From positions 303,501-367,500 of the forward strand of contig JAFBJZ010000879.1 of assembly GCA_016785225.1 (NCBI GenBank): a stretch of 64,000 nucleotides of DNA. The letters are read 5' to 3'. Positions 10,931 through 22,085 of this stretch are shown here, piece by piece. The notes beneath the pieces were generated by a model, which saw nothing but the letters and a program-made list of their open reading frames with translations, was not told the origin of the DNA and made no database searches. The number at the start of each line of letters is the position of its first letter. Position 1 is the stretch's first letter. The stretch is from Psettodes erumei. Lineage: Eukaryota; Chordata; Actinopteri; Pleuronectiformes; Psettodidae. Both the position numbers and the translations under genes were made by a program.

Positions 10931-13184
10931 ATCAATAATCATAGTATACCGCAGTATATAAGGTGTCAAAAAAGCCATAAAAATGTTCGGGCATACTAAG
11001 TTGTCATGAATGTAATGAAAAGCTACTCAATAAGGAGTCTACTTTTTTCCAGCAGTCACCAATTCAGTCCAATCCAGTTTCCCCCAAGGAAAATTTTATA
11101 TTTTATTTTATTTTATATGTAATTTAACTTTTGTTTAAACAGGCAGGTCAGTTATTTAGAGGAAATAGGAAAAAAAGACTTCTTAATGAGTAAAAGGGAG
11201 TAGATGGGAAAATATATATAACGAAAACAAAATAGTTATAATAATAACAGTACAGCAAAAGAACATTTGACAAATACAATACAGAGGCAGGGGGGAAAAT
11301 AAAACACACACCAAGCACACAGTCAAATAACCCACCAAAAACAAAATAAATACAAAAATAAGGATACTAAATAAAGCAAGACATGAGAGTAAGGCAGACA
11401 AGTTTAAAAGACAGATAGAAAATTAAACAACTGAGTGACAGTTGCGGGTGTGTGTAAACAACTCTGGAATCTGGAATAGTGATTCCTTAAAAGAAGTGAG
11501 GAGGAGACTACTCTACTAAAGTAGAAAACGTCTGTCTTTACGTTTCTTTCTCACTTTGTCTTCATTTCCTGATGCCCTCAGAAACATAAGCAGCCAATCA
11601 CAATTCTTTCTGTCCCCATATGGTGTCAACTCTAGTTATTATTATCAATTTTTGGACAAACCTAGAAGAATAAAAACCAAGTTGCAACAAACTGGAATTA
11701 ACCTTTACACTATGTCCATCTTTTCCAAGTATGCAGCAACATAGATAAATTGTCAAATATAGATTAAATGTGTATATGCATTGTATTATGTATATGAATG
11801 TATTTTGATATGTATGGAGTTAAATGACACATTTGAAAAGGGTAAAAAGCATCACATTCTGTGTGCATGTGTGTGTGTGCATGTGCACTTGAGAGTGCAC
11901 CAAGAGAGCAAGTAGAGGTCCACAGCCCTCATAACAGATGAGTCCTTAGCAGTTGTCCTCTGTCAGACTCTGCTCTAAATTTTAACACAAATGCAGAATT
12001 TATTCATCCTGAACATATGATTCTTTAGTCCTGATTGATCACAGCCTGACAGATTCAATGTTTGTGTGAATGCACACTTGATTACCATTGGTGGGAGGAC
12101 CAAGCAACTGGCCAGACACATCCTTGATGAGTCTGTTAGTGTGCACACACACACACACACACAAACAGTTGGAACCTCTCCATCAATCACCCTGATGTTA
12201 TTTGTTACAGTCTTAAATAAACCCATATTACCACATCTTAACACATATGACCTTGTGTATGTTCATGTAATATGTGTGAATACTACAGCAGGGAACAGGG
12301 CCATGTCCCAGGAGCATATTCATTGTCAGGTGTTTTCATATGCTTTGCCTGAATAAACAGAGTGTGTTGTTCACAAAATTAGATGACAGGGCTGGCAAAA
12401 CCCCACAGCACCCACATCATAAACATCATAATCAACATGACCCCATCTTATTTTAGGAGATTGTAGACATGTGCTGCCGCCAATAATGTAGTTCTCTCCT
12501 TGCAATCTGGCACATTTTGATTGATACAAAGGAGATTTGTTGAGGGAAGATCATTTTGTTTGGTTGACCTCCATGTTATTCTCAGTAAAATACATTCTCC
12601 AGTGAATTTTGAGTGATTTAGTTTTTCTGAGTTTTTCTGACTGTATTTCTAAAAAAAAAAAAAAATGCTCATTTCCCTTTGTGGGAGATTTCTTTTTATA
12701 AAAAAAGCCATCGTCCAATATCTCATCAGACAGGCTGAAATACTAACTGCAGAAAGTAACAATACATAAAAAAGTGAATAAACAATGAAATTGGGCTTGA
12801 TTTCATCAAAGGTTTAAAGATTACAATTCTAAAGAGGGATCTCTCATGTAGTTGTTCATGATCTGTTGCTGTCATACATTTCTACATTTGAATTCTAACA
12901 TTGTTTTTGTTTGTGGTGGGCAGAGAGACTGCTTCATGTAGCTAAATCCTGATGAGGTACCAAGAGAAAACAGCAGGACAATTCCTCCAAATATCATTCT
13001 CTTCATCTCTCATTCCTTCTCACTACAATGCTGAGTCTTTGCCATAATTAAATAGTCAAATATTAAAAGTTTTGTTGAAACCAATAAAGTTCTCTGGTTC
13101 CTTATTTTTTCCTATTTGCCAAACAGCCAATTAAGTTCATCGTCATTCCAAAAGTTTAAAGCTGCTTCAATCTATGTATCTATA
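10931..13184. other. Spacer, no gene recognised
   Basis: AT-rich DNA with T/A-rich runs at about 11100-11130, a (CA)n at about 12142-12162 and an A-run at about 12650-12665. Reading frames are short and match nothing I know. Confidence 0.5.
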
Positions 13185-13440
13185 TGAACAAAGCATCAAC
13201 TGAATATTTGTAATGTAAAATTTGTTGCTCAAAGAGATGAACTACAGCAGATTCTGCAAGATCTTTACTGTTTGAGAGAAGCATCTGTAAAAAGCCTTGG
13301 TCCACTACCTGCTCAGCAGCACACAGCAGACATACACAGTCAGAGAGCAGCTGGTGAACATAGTGGAGCATTTAGCAGCTAAAGAGCCAGATATTTCCCT
13401 CAGGAGCTGGAGAAAAAGAGAGCTAAGATTGAATGCTGGA
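13185..13440 (+). repeat. Dispersed teleost repeat fragment
   Basis: The stretch with GTGGAGCATTTAGCAGCTAA followed by GAGCCAGATATTTCCCTCAG is a phrase I recognise as frequently repeated in percomorph fish genomes. Its class (SINE or DNA element) is unknown to me. The minus-strand frame across it is a by-product. Confidence 0.45.
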
Positions 13441-13589
13441 CTGATAATAACTACCTAATAATGGAGGGAACAGAAACATGAGTCGAAATGATTACTAATG
13501 CTGCCTCGTGTCTGCAGGATGTACAAAGCAGCATTTAATGGCAAATAAGTGCTTCCACACATTCAGCACTTTTCTATCACACGCAGACA

Positions 13590-13690
13590 TGATACATCAG
13601 GGGCAACTTGGAGTTCAGGGTCTTGCCCAAGGAAACTTGTACACACAGACTGGAGGTTCTGGGAATCAAACTGCCGATGATAGTGGATGA
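13590..13690 (+). repeat. Dispersed teleost repeat fragment (TTGCCCAAGGA type)
   Basis: The succession CAGGGTCTTGCCCAAGGA, then TGGAGG, then GGGAATCAAACTGCCGAT matches the layout of a very common fish interspersed repeat seen in diverged form. Class and boundaries are uncertain. Confidence 0.4.
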
Positions 13691-14711
13691 CTAAACCCCA
13701 TAAGGGGTTTGACTTTTTGTCTCCACCAAAGAGATTATTAATAGTAATTATTATTATTATTATTATTATTATTAGTTGTTGTTGTTGTGGTTGTTGTTTG
13801 TTTGCAGGATTATGTCAAAACTAAACAACAGATTTTTACAAAAATGTTCAGCACAGGTTTCTCTTGGTCTTGGGCCATTAAATTTTGGGTGTGATCTGGA
13901 TTAGTAGCCAGGAAATTCATCACCATTGTGAGGAATCAATGACTTATGTGGATGTGTTATTGGCTTCTAAAAATATTGCTGTTGTGCAGTAAAAGGGCAG
14001 GTCAGAGATTGTTTGAATCTATAAGATATTATAAAATTGTACTGCATTAGAGAGAGTCATTTAGTATTGGCAATATTGATGGGTTTTACTCTGGATTCTA
14101 ATTTGTGTGTGTGTAGCCTGAAGGGTCTCAGTAAAGGCTATGAAAACACTGATTAGATGTGAGCACTTTGAGAGTTCAAATGTTGTTGCAGAGTTCATTC
14201 ACACACCCATACCCACACACACCTCATGCAACCTGTAGTATATTAAGGCCTGCAGGCATTTCCCTCCTGCCTGCATGACATTTCCAGCCTGGATAGCAAT
14301 AGAATGGATTGACCCATCTGAGGTTTCAATCAAACAACAAAGTGTAAATAAGCAAAAACAGCTCAAGGTTTAAGTCTTTTCATTTGAAAATACACTTAGT
14401 TCCACTTATGTACTGTTGTAAGTGTTTGTAGTTCAGTTATGAATGTCATATGGTGGACCATAATATATACTTCAGTCAGGGCTTTTGTCACACAAGCCAT
14501 GGTCCAATTGGGGGCACAGTCTGAATGAAGACAGAGACCAGAAACCCTTTATCTGGTGGCTAGTCTATTATCAACAGACAGTTAAGATGAAAACAGCCTA
14601 ATATTTGAATATTAATATTTTATTTAATTTAATATATACTTGGTCATATACAGTACATACAAATATTTATTTTTGTATTGAAACTGTTGCAGAGAGATGT
14701 TGGTTCAACTG
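13691..14711. other. Spacer with (TTA)n
   Basis: A (TTA)n of about nine units lies at 13749-13775 followed by TTG-rich sequence. No gene is recognised. Confidence 0.5.
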
Positions 14712-15934
14712 TGTGATCACTTTTTTGAATATGACAATGAATGTTTGTGATTAATTCAATATCCAAGTTGTTTGAGTGATGATTGTTAAGTTGATTTTAT
14801 GATTGTGAACAATGTAATATTGAGAGTGGAACCGGGCCAGCCTGGGCTGCACTGAAGAAAAGAGGAAGTGTAGAAAGGATGAAAGTATTGCTCAACTGAT
14901 GTGTGTTAGTGTGTGTTGGAGAGAGAAAGAAGCATTAGTGTGTGTTGGAGAGAGATGTGGTAAGACGAAAAGAAGAGTATAAAAGGCTAAAACACAGAGG
15001 TTACGATGCTATTCATCGGGGCTATTTCACCGAAGCAAGTCTACGTATGCTGGTTCGTCGGGGCTTATTCATCGGAGCCTAATCACCGAAACAAGTTTAG
15101 CGAGACCTGTTCAGGTGACAGATGGATAGCCATTGAGAGAAGAGGTTTCCAGTAGATCTTCACCGTCACCAATCAAAAGGAGAACAGAAGGCGTTCGTGA
15201 GTCAGCTTAAAGTTGACAAAGATCTTAAAAAGGAAGATTTTACCAGCTATTGACTCATGAACTGTGATTTGGATTAATAAGCCTCTCTTTCGTCTCCGCT
15301 GCTCATCGGAGGAATCGGACATTCTGGACTTCGGCCGAGCCCTGGGACGGGCTGCCGATTGCCCAAATCAGTGTCTGGTTTCGGGGCAGGATTGGAAACG
15401 GGACGATAGCAAAGGCCACGCAGTCGACCACTCTCTCTCTCTCTCTCTCTCCTAAATTCAGTATTTTTCCAAGGTTACAGTAAGTTTAAGCTTAGAAATT
15501 GATTTTTAATTTGAGTATTAATTCTAAGATGTATTAATCAAAATGCATGCTGTATGCTTTGCCCCTGCTAAAATCATAAAGAATAAAATTAATCAATATT
15601 GCATTTAAAGTAAAGTTATCGTAGCCATCATTGAGTACTCTTTGCCAGCATAAATAGAAGGTTGGTTGTCAGAAATAATATTCTCACAGGTTGCACTAAT
15701 CCCCATGATTTTAAAACAAATCCTTTGGACCTAACAAGGTCTATAAACAGTTACCTAGCAATTAGCAAGAGCCTGAAACATAAGACGAGAGCTGTCGGTA
15801 ACAGACGTGACTGGGGTTGCGCTACACTCATCTAGTTGAGAACTGTTCCGGGTGTGGTTCAGTCTTAGTGGGAGCAGGGTGGGCGTCTGGATGAAGGCAG
15901 GTGAGTCTCTTTGCTACAATCCAGTAAATATTCT
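14712..15934 (+). mobile_element. LTR-like repeat, copy A
   Basis: This ~1.2-kb block matches the reverse complement of 56688-57971 over nearly its whole length. Many 20-40-bp stretches are identical, for example the region around GAGAAGAGGTTTCCAGTAGA. Both copies stop at the same place, just after GCTACAATCCAGTAAATA. It has a TATA box at 14978, a (CT)n run at 15431-15450 and an AATAAA signal near 15583. That promoter-then-polyA-signal order suits a retroviral or LTR-retrotransposon LTR or leader. No gag or pol is attached to either copy, so the class is an inference. Confidence 0.6.
14978..14985 (+). promoter_or_regulatory. TATA box of the LTR-like repeat
   Basis: TATAAAAG lies in a GC-richer context. 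The minus-strand partner has TATAAAGG in the equivalent position near 57612-57619. Conservation in both copies supports a promoter function for the element. Confidence 0.55.
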
Positions 15935-16502
15935 TCCTCTCTCTCAAATCCTACAAAAGCATCTGAGTAGATACTGAGCTTGGGGCTAAACAGGTTTGAG
16001 TAGACGATTAACCGAGGAAGAGGAGAAGAATCTTTTGATAGATCAAATACTGGATCAGGATTAATATCCTCCTGTATTGGGGAAGTTAAGACCTGTGGTT
16101 TCATTTGGCCAAAGCAGTTCCCCATCCCACAGTTTGCATACAAAATAGAAATGTACCATGAAAAAACAGCTGAGGACTGTAGAAAGAATGGAACACTTGT
16201 AGCTCCTTCAAAGGTCAAAGGGGACATATTTGAGAAGCTGGACGAAAATATTTATACACATACTCCATTTCCATTTCCATTCTCCATCCATTTGGTGCAC
16301 AGATAAGTGATGTTTCTGAGGCACTTGTCAAGAAATATCCTTGTCTTAAGGAACCTTGCTGGCTGGCAACAAAACCTCAAATACAAGATGGAAAATAATT
16401 GTACCAAGTTCAGAAGCTCCATTGTTCCTGAGATGATGTGTAATTCCCTTAAACATGAGAACCCTGCAGACCAGAAGAAGAATGCAGAAAAAGCCTTGAA
16501 AG

Positions 16503-17399
16503 TAGTGATGGGATTTATGGCTCTTTGAGGGGATCCGGATCTTGGCGATCCATTCCTTTCAAAGAAAGAAAGAAATATTTAGTCAGTTTTAAGTAGCCAG
16601 CTTGGGGGCATCTCAGTTTATCCTGGAAATAATCACTGGGAGGAATGATGAGGTGAAATTTTTAGTCAAATAATTAAAACTCAGATATCACACACCAATA
16701 TCTGAGTTTGAGTTATTCTGAAATATTGATTATTACCTCATTTGTCATGTGTGGACTATATTCCATAGGGTTGCACAACATCCCTCTGCTTAGACAGTGA
16801 CAGTGTTGGGTGTTGAGTCTTCAAATGCCTGTGTAAATTATTTGTTGACCCAGACTTAAATGAAATGACTTTTTGACAAATGCTGCATTTAGCCTTACTG
16901 TTTTCTTCATGAGAAAAGTGCACCCAAATCCTGCTCCTTCTCCTCTGGCTCATTTCCAGACATGTGTGTCTTCTTCCTTTGAACGACCCGATACTACTGA
17001 CGTTGGAACTGAGACAGAGAGGCACTCGCACGTGTTTTTTTTTTTTTTTTTTTAACTGTGATGGCAGCATGAACAAGTCATGGCTCCGCTCCTACCCCAT
17101 GACAGAGGCACGCAGGGTTTTTTCCACTGGAGTACTCATGTGTAGAATGCATGCAAAACAGTAGCACTCCTGCGCTGGGTGTACCCCTCCCCCCATAACT
17201 GTTCTGTCTAGCGGAGGAGCAAGGAGCATAGACAGTAAAAGGCAAGGAGGAGTTAATTTGTGAGCGTCTGTGTGAAACACGCATGGGAAAAAAAGAACGA
17301 CAGAAAGAACGGCTCCCCCCTAGCCGCGACTCGGCTCCCATCGTTCATGTTTATGGGCCGTTCAAAAGAATCGCTTTGTTCAGGAACGTCACAACTCTA
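16503..17399 (-). mobile_element. Short hAT element inserted in an exon, with 8-bp target duplication
   Basis: The 897-bp unit runs from TAGTGATGGG to ACAACTCTA. It is bounded by the identical 8-bp repeat CTTGAAAG at 16495-16502 and 17400-17407. Its termini resemble those of the 4927-5656 element (TAGTGATG start, GAGCC/GGCTC-rich ends), so the two probably share one transposase source. It splits the SAMD3-like coding sequence precisely at the duplicated octamer. Inside, on the minus strand, is a BED zinc-finger frame and nothing of the catalytic domain. Confidence 0.93.
16756..16950 (-). CDS. BED-type zinc-finger protein of a hAT element
   Basis: From the ATG at 16950 the minus strand encodes about 64 residues: a basic start, RIWVHF, then C-x2-C (CSIC), then NNLHRHLKTQH with the histidine ligands, ending at 16756. 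An upstream in-frame ATG at 17076 would add a Lys-rich lead encoded by a long A-run (plus-strand T-run 17036-17053). The run looks like a decayed tail or pyrimidine tract, so the shorter start is preferred. All four zinc ligands are intact. It lacks the catalytic portion, just like the first BED frame in the window. Confidence 0.7.
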   Translation of the reverse strand, partial: SQRRRSRIWVHFSHEENSKAKCSICQKVISFKSGSTNNLHRHLKTQHPTLSLSKQRDVVQPYGI

Positions 17400-17407
17400 C
17401 TTGAAAG

Positions 17408-17640
17408 GCAGAGGAACTACTTCCCCCCTTACAAGGCTGGGGAGAATCAAGAAAGTCAAGAACAGGAGAGGATTCAGTTGGTTACTGAAGTAATGAAAAG
17501 GGACAACACCACATTGATAAAAGAAAAAATGTCCAAAACTTTTGCACACAGAAGAAATTAAATCATCAACCCATCCCCCAGCATACAGGAAATCAAATCC
17601 AAATTGCCTGCGCTTTTTGCTAATGAAAAATACTCGTAGT
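17408..17640 (+). pseudogene. SAMD3-like coding sequence right of the hAT insertion
   Basis: The sequence resumes with the duplicated octamer and then reads RNYFPPYKAGENQESQEQER, then TEVMKRDNTTLIKEKMSKTF, AHRRN and, after a frame change near 17560, SPSIQEIKSKLPALFANEK. This is collinear with the left part. The putative 5' splice site near 17635 (CTC/GTAGTC) is weak. Confidence 0.65.
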
Positions 17641-17744
17641 CGATTGTGAGGGGTATATATTTATCTCTTAGATACAAAATGTGCTTTAAACTCCTGTCAT
17701 ACTGTCATGTTTAAAATCCTATTTATGGAATTTCAAGATTAAAT

Positions 17745-19047
17745 TAAAACTGCAAGCAGTGATAACGGGCCCTCGCACTCCCGCGCCAACTCGGGGGACC
17801 CGGCTGATGCCGAATTCTCCGAATTTCCCTGAAAAGCCCAACAAGGAGGTGTCTTTGAACATTTCCTGTTGATGCCAATAGGTGCCGCGACAACAATTCC
17901 ACAACATAGTCCCGCAGATCTCTTCAGGATGCCGCCCTGATCGTACGTGTGTAATATGAGGCAGATCAGATGAGGCATGAGCGACTTACAATGCTTTCGA
18001 AGGCGATGGCGAGGAATCAAACTTCGCCGACCTACCACAGGGACTCCATGAGGCTGGAGCATGTCATCTTCAGAAGTGAGCATCTGCCATGTCTCTGGGT
18101 TCATCAAAGTAAATCTCAGCCCCGTCTGATCAAGCCATCGTACCTTCAACATCAAAGTACAAAATGTGTAATTTCCTGTCGCCACTAGGTGGCGCTCTGA
18201 CTTTTATGGAATATGATTATGGAGATGCCTCGGGGAGGGGATTATTATCATACATGGGAAGTTTGATGAAGATCGGGGTACGTACACTGGAGTTAGGACA
18301 GTTTCGTGCTTTCTCGCGAAACATCAAAATTCGCCATGCCCATTTCGTGTGCAAGCCATAAAAGCTTTTGATAACTTTTGATCACCAAGGCCTCGAGAGT
18401 CAGCACACCAAGTTTCGAGTCCATACGACGAAATCCCTAGGAGGAATTTGTTCAAATATAACAAGTGCGAATGGCCAAAAACGGCCAAAATTTGCATATT
18501 CAAATCAATATGGCTGACTTCCCGTTGGGTTTGAGTCATAGCCGCAAATGACTTTTTCGAAGGTCTTGGCAGGCTCTACGCACCCACCAAATTTCATCCA
18601 CCTTGGTTAAAATAACCCCAATGGGGAGGGGTATTTGAAAATTTCCAGGGGCCGCCACCGAGCCATTTTGCCCCACCCAGTTTCGAGAGCCTTAAAATGC
18701 GTAATTTTTCGGCGGACCTGACGCGTTTGCAAAATTTGGTCAGTTTTTCAGCATGTTCAGGCCTCAAAGAATGCGCTAGAAAAGTCGTGAAAAGAATTTA
18801 AAAAAAGAAAAATAATAATAATTCCTTGAAATACAATAGGGCCATCGCACTGAAGTTGCTCGGGCCCTAATAATAATAATAATAATCCTTCGAATTACAA
18901 TAGGGCCTTCGCACTGAAGGTGCTCAGGCCCTAATAATGATAATAATCCTTCAAATTACAATAGGACTTTGCGCCTCTGGTGCTCGGGCCCTTACAATAA
19001 TAATCCCTTGTAATACAATAGGGCCCGAGCACCAAAAATGTTGTAAG
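17745..19047 (-). repeat. Hairpin element (unidentified), minus-strand copy with one internal unit
   Basis: The left edge is AAAACTGCAAGCAGTGATAA followed by CGGGCCC, the tail of the element. The body has a single ~780-bp internal unit, with TGGCGC-type and CCTCCCC landmarks at about 17840 and 18615. The head region with CACGCGTT-like sequence lies at about 18720. On the right are three and a half hairpin units of the type ACAATAGGGCC...GGGCCC spaced by (AAT)n, at about 18820-19047. The open frames in it are by-products. It sits in an intron of the SAMD3-like gene. Confidence 0.8.
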
Positions 19048-19108
19048 ACTAGTATGAGCACTTGTAATATTTGGGGATTTAAGTCTAGTTTCATTATTTG
19101 TCTTTCAG

Positions 19109-19262
19109 ATCCAGGATGAGTTCCACAGAATAACAATGGAGCACCTGAAATCAAAGTTCATTTTCAAGCTGGATGAGTACACTTCTCAAGCTGCTAAACC
19201 TCTTCCACTCAAAGGGCGGAACCATGAAGTTGCAGGCTTTCCTACACAACATATCCTTCAAT
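19109..19262 (+). pseudogene. SAMD3-like gene, second exon piece
   Basis: It is preceded by a good acceptor (TTATTTGTCTTTCAG, ending at 19108). It reads IQDEFHRITMEHLKSKFIFK, then LDEYTSQ, and after a frame change KGGTMKLQAFLHNISFN. The order matches the segment that follows the KLPALFANEK region in this family. The donor end is unclear. Confidence 0.6.
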
Positions 19263-19924
19263 GAGTATTTATTTAACTATTTTTTGGGGGGTTTTTGTAA
19301 TCTAATCTCTGGAATATCAATTGCTTGTTACCAAAACATACAGGAGATCAGGATGTCAGCCTATGATTGTCTGCCAAATGAAATAATTCCGTACTTTTTA
19401 AAAATACAGTTGTAATGCAATTGAAGGCCACTTCATTGCACACATAATGATTAAAGTTTTTTTTTCTTTTTTTCTTTTTACATTATTGGGAATTTGTCAA
19501 CTAAATTCTTCCCTTTCTAATTTATTATGTCAATTCATATAGGGTTGTTCACATTGTTTATTGGGCAGTATGACCCTAAACTTGCAATAGTTAAACAGTT
19601 AAAAACAGGAAACTCAGGGAAGCACCTACTGTAGGCTGCCTCTATCCGAAGGTAACAAAAAGTGCCTACTTGTACATCTAAATCTCACTGATAAACATGT
19701 CCTGGTTTGCTTGTTTGTTAGAAAACAAACAAGCAAAGCTAAAACCAGTGACTTCCTTGAGTCACAGCTGGTTCCCTGAAAACTTCTGTATAGGCTGTAT
19801 AGTGTTTCATTGTAGTTGTCCATGAGACAGCACATCAGGGATCTGTGATAAGGGGTTTCTTTAACAACAGTACAAGCTGCCTACTGTTAAAAATTGCACC
19901 TTGAATATTGTTTTGTCATTACAG

Positions 19925-20023
19925 GCCCCCTATAAATCGCAGCATCATCATAACCAGAGATGTCATCATTCAGTGTTGGTGTATCTTGGGGAATCCAGAG
20001 AACAACTCTTAAAACAATATGAT
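19925..20023 (+). pseudogene. SAMD3-like gene, third exon piece (99 bp)
   Basis: The acceptor is TGTCATTACAG (to 19924) and the donor GAT/GTAAGT at 20024. It reads ITRDVIIQ in one frame and LVYLGESREQLLKQYD in another, so a one-base shift has occurred. The combined pattern is the VYLxEDPxxL segment typical of this family's C-terminal half. Confidence 0.55.
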
Positions 20024-20093
20024 GTAAGTTGAAATAGATGGTCTCTTGGGAAGGTCAAATGACACAATATCTTCCTAACTTTATTTGTTTCAG

Positions 20094-20191
20094 TACCTTT
20101 TGGCAGGCTTGTGTGCAATAACTATGACAGGGAGATATTCAATTAGGCCTTTGGCTCTACAATCTGAAAAATCCACTGTTCTTGCTATTAA
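20094..20191 (+). pseudogene. SAMD3-like gene, fourth exon piece
   Basis: The acceptor is TTATTTGTTTCAG (to 20093) and the donor AAGTAAGTT follows 20191. One frame reads YLLAGLCAITMTGRYSIRPL followed by ALQSEKSTVLAIK without a stop. The assignment to the same gene rests mainly on position and splice signals. Confidence 0.4.
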
Positions 20192-20420
20192 GTAAGTTAC
20201 AATTCGATAAGAAAGTAGTTGATATTATTTAATTTATTTAGTGAATCCAAAAGATTTCTGCCCATATATTTTGCAAGCTTAATCAATCGATTCATCACTC
20301 AATCAATTTTACCCAGATGATCAGTAAATATAAATAAATTTTCCTTGGAAAACTGAGTTGGATTTACCTATCTATAGCCATATTATATATATATATATAT
20401 ATAGTAACAATTACTTTCTA
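20192..20420. other. Short spacer with (AT)n
   Basis: A run of about ten AT units lies at 20383-20402, immediately before the R4/Dong-like LINE. Nothing else is recognised. Confidence 0.5.
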
Positions 20421-20553
20421 GGCTGTGCACACATACACGCTTGCACGGAAATAACAGCTTATTGAAATCACAATTAAGCCAAAAGGAAACACCAGACACT
20501 TCTGAAGAACAGGCAAAGCTATATTTAGCAGGTCAGAAATATGTGTTAATATA

Positions 20554-21741
20554 TTGCTAAAATTAACCTGGGATAAATTACCAGACCAGTCTCTACTGGA
20601 GGATGTAAACACAGCACTTCTAACTGTCCCAACCACCACCATCACTGAGACCAATCAGCTGATGTATGCAGCGGCAACAGTAATCCTAGAGATGCTTGGC
20701 TACAAGGTGAACAGCATGAATAGTAGCCAGAAGGAGCGAGCCCCATGGAGGAGAAGGCTAGAGGCAAAAATCGTGCCAGCACGGAAAGAAGTCAGCCTTC
20801 TAACAGAACTAAGCAGGGGTGTGAATGTAAGGAAAGAGCTGCCCAGGAAATACAACAAGCTGCAGCTGAGGCACTGGAGACTGCTAAACAAAGGCTCACA
20901 GCCCTAGCTACCCGCCTAAAGAGGTACACAAGAGAGGTAGAGGCCAGGAGAATAAACAGGGTGTTCTCCACCAACCCAGCTAAGGTCTACTCTCAATGGC
21001 AGGGTAACAGGATGGCAACGGAGCCACCCAGGGCTGAGACTGAGCAATACTGGAAGAGTATCTGGGAGAAAGAGGCAACCCACAACACTAATGCCCAATG
21101 GCTGAAAGACTTACAAGCAGAGCACAGCCAACTCCCAGAACAAGATCCAGTAGTCATCACGCTAGCAGACATCCAAACCAGAGTGTCCAAAATGAAGAGC
21201 TGGACAGCCCCAGGGCCTGACATGATACACACCTACTGGCTCAAGAAGCTGACTGCACTCCATGAACGCCTAGCAGCACAGATGAACCATCTGCTAATAT
21301 TGGCAAACCACCCAGAGTGGCTAACCCAAGGCCGGACAGTCCTCATAATGAAGGACCCCCAGAAGGGAACAATACCATCCAATTACCGGCCTATAACCTG
21401 CCTCAGCACCACATGGAAGCTCCTATCAGGCATCATAGCGGCTAAGATGAGTAGGCACATAGCAGGAGCAATACATGGGCAGAGCACAGAAAGGTGTAGG
21501 CAATAACACCAGAGGAGCCAAACACCAGCTACTGGTGGACAGGGCGATTGCCCGAGATTGCAAGACGAGAAATGCCAACCTGTGCACTGCCTGGATTGAC
21601 TACAAGAAGGCCTATGATTTGATGCCACACACATGGACACTGGAGTGCCTAAAGCTGTACAACATCAATAGGACCCGAAGAGAGTTCATCCAGAACTCGA
21701 TGAGGCTGTGGAACACGACTCTGGAGGCCAACTCAAAACTG
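20554..21741 (+). pseudogene. R4/Dong-like ORF, N-terminal and early RT part
   Basis: It reads as LTWDKLPDQSLLEDVNTALL, then APWRRRLEAKIVPARKEVSL, then after a frameshift near 20865 RLTALATRLKRYTREVEARR. Next come MKSWTAPGPDMIHTYWLKKL and PSNYRPITCLSTTWKLLSGI (fingers/palm of RT). After a second frameshift near 21480 follow KGVGNNTRGAKHQLL and TAWIDYKKAYDLMPHTW (A-box with the first catalytic Asp), to TTLEANSK. It then ends abruptly at 21741. The missing stretch to the right part should hold the B to E boxes. It is not functional. Confidence 0.85.
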
Positions 21742-22085
21742 TTGGGACCTGAACCTGGTGGTGAGCAACAGAGGCTCACCACACAAAAGCAAGTTAGACC
21801 ACATGGCTTTCTTTGTCTTGGAGACAAAGGAAAGCACCAGAACCTTAAAGTCCCACAATCCTCCAGGTGTGAAATCCAATCCAGTAGCCACCACTGGATG
21901 ACTGTGGCATGTGACCTCTGAGGTCATCAAGTCATATAAAGGCTGTGCTCAGCCTTTGCTTTTCCAACTCTTCTTCCGACCTCTCTTCCTACTCCTCTTC
22001 TCACCCTGGAACCACTCTCCAGGGACCCCCTGCTGTGCAACTGCAGCTGGCCGTCTGAGGTAGCCTGCTGACCAAAGCAGATCCT
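21742..22085 (+). mobile_element. LTR-like fragment inserted in the R4/Dong-like LINE
   Basis: It starts exactly where the LINE frame breaks, with TGTTGGGACCTGAACCTGG. A TATA-like CATATAAAGG lies at about 21933-21942. A pyrimidine-rich stretch follows, ending near CTCACA. A TG start plus promoter suggests an LTR, but no partner LTR or coding sequence is attached. It could be another element type. Confidence 0.35.

Larger units (their letters stand above)
15999..20191 (+). pseudogene. SAMD3-like gene, broken, at least four exon pieces
   Basis: Plus-strand pieces read in order as a protein of the large teleost SAMD3-like family. They are FPIPQFAYKIEM (about 16115-16150), DIFEKLDENIY (about 16220-16250), ISDVSEALVKKYPCLKEP (about 16300-16355) and LKYKMENNCTKFRSS (about 16377-16421). 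After a hAT insertion come RNYFPPYKAGENQES and KEKMSKTFAHRRN (17408-17561), then SPSIQEIKSKLPALFANEK (to about 17634). An intron with a copy of the hairpin element follows, then exons at 19109, 19925 and 20094 with AG/GT boundaries. A frame change near 16355, a frameshift in the third exon and the hAT insertion make it a pseudogene as it stands. Intron retention argues against a retrocopy. The function of the family is not established to my knowledge. Confidence 0.7.

Noticed and set aside
13694..13709. Short palindrome AACCCCATAAGGGGTT
   Set aside because: Six-base arms are expected by chance in 64 kb; no supporting context.
15865..16227. Minus-strand frame of 120 codons at the edge of the LTR-like repeat, possibly an accessory gene
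   Set aside because: The plus strand of 15999-16227 reads as SAMD3-like protein in the right order with following exons, which is the better explanation.
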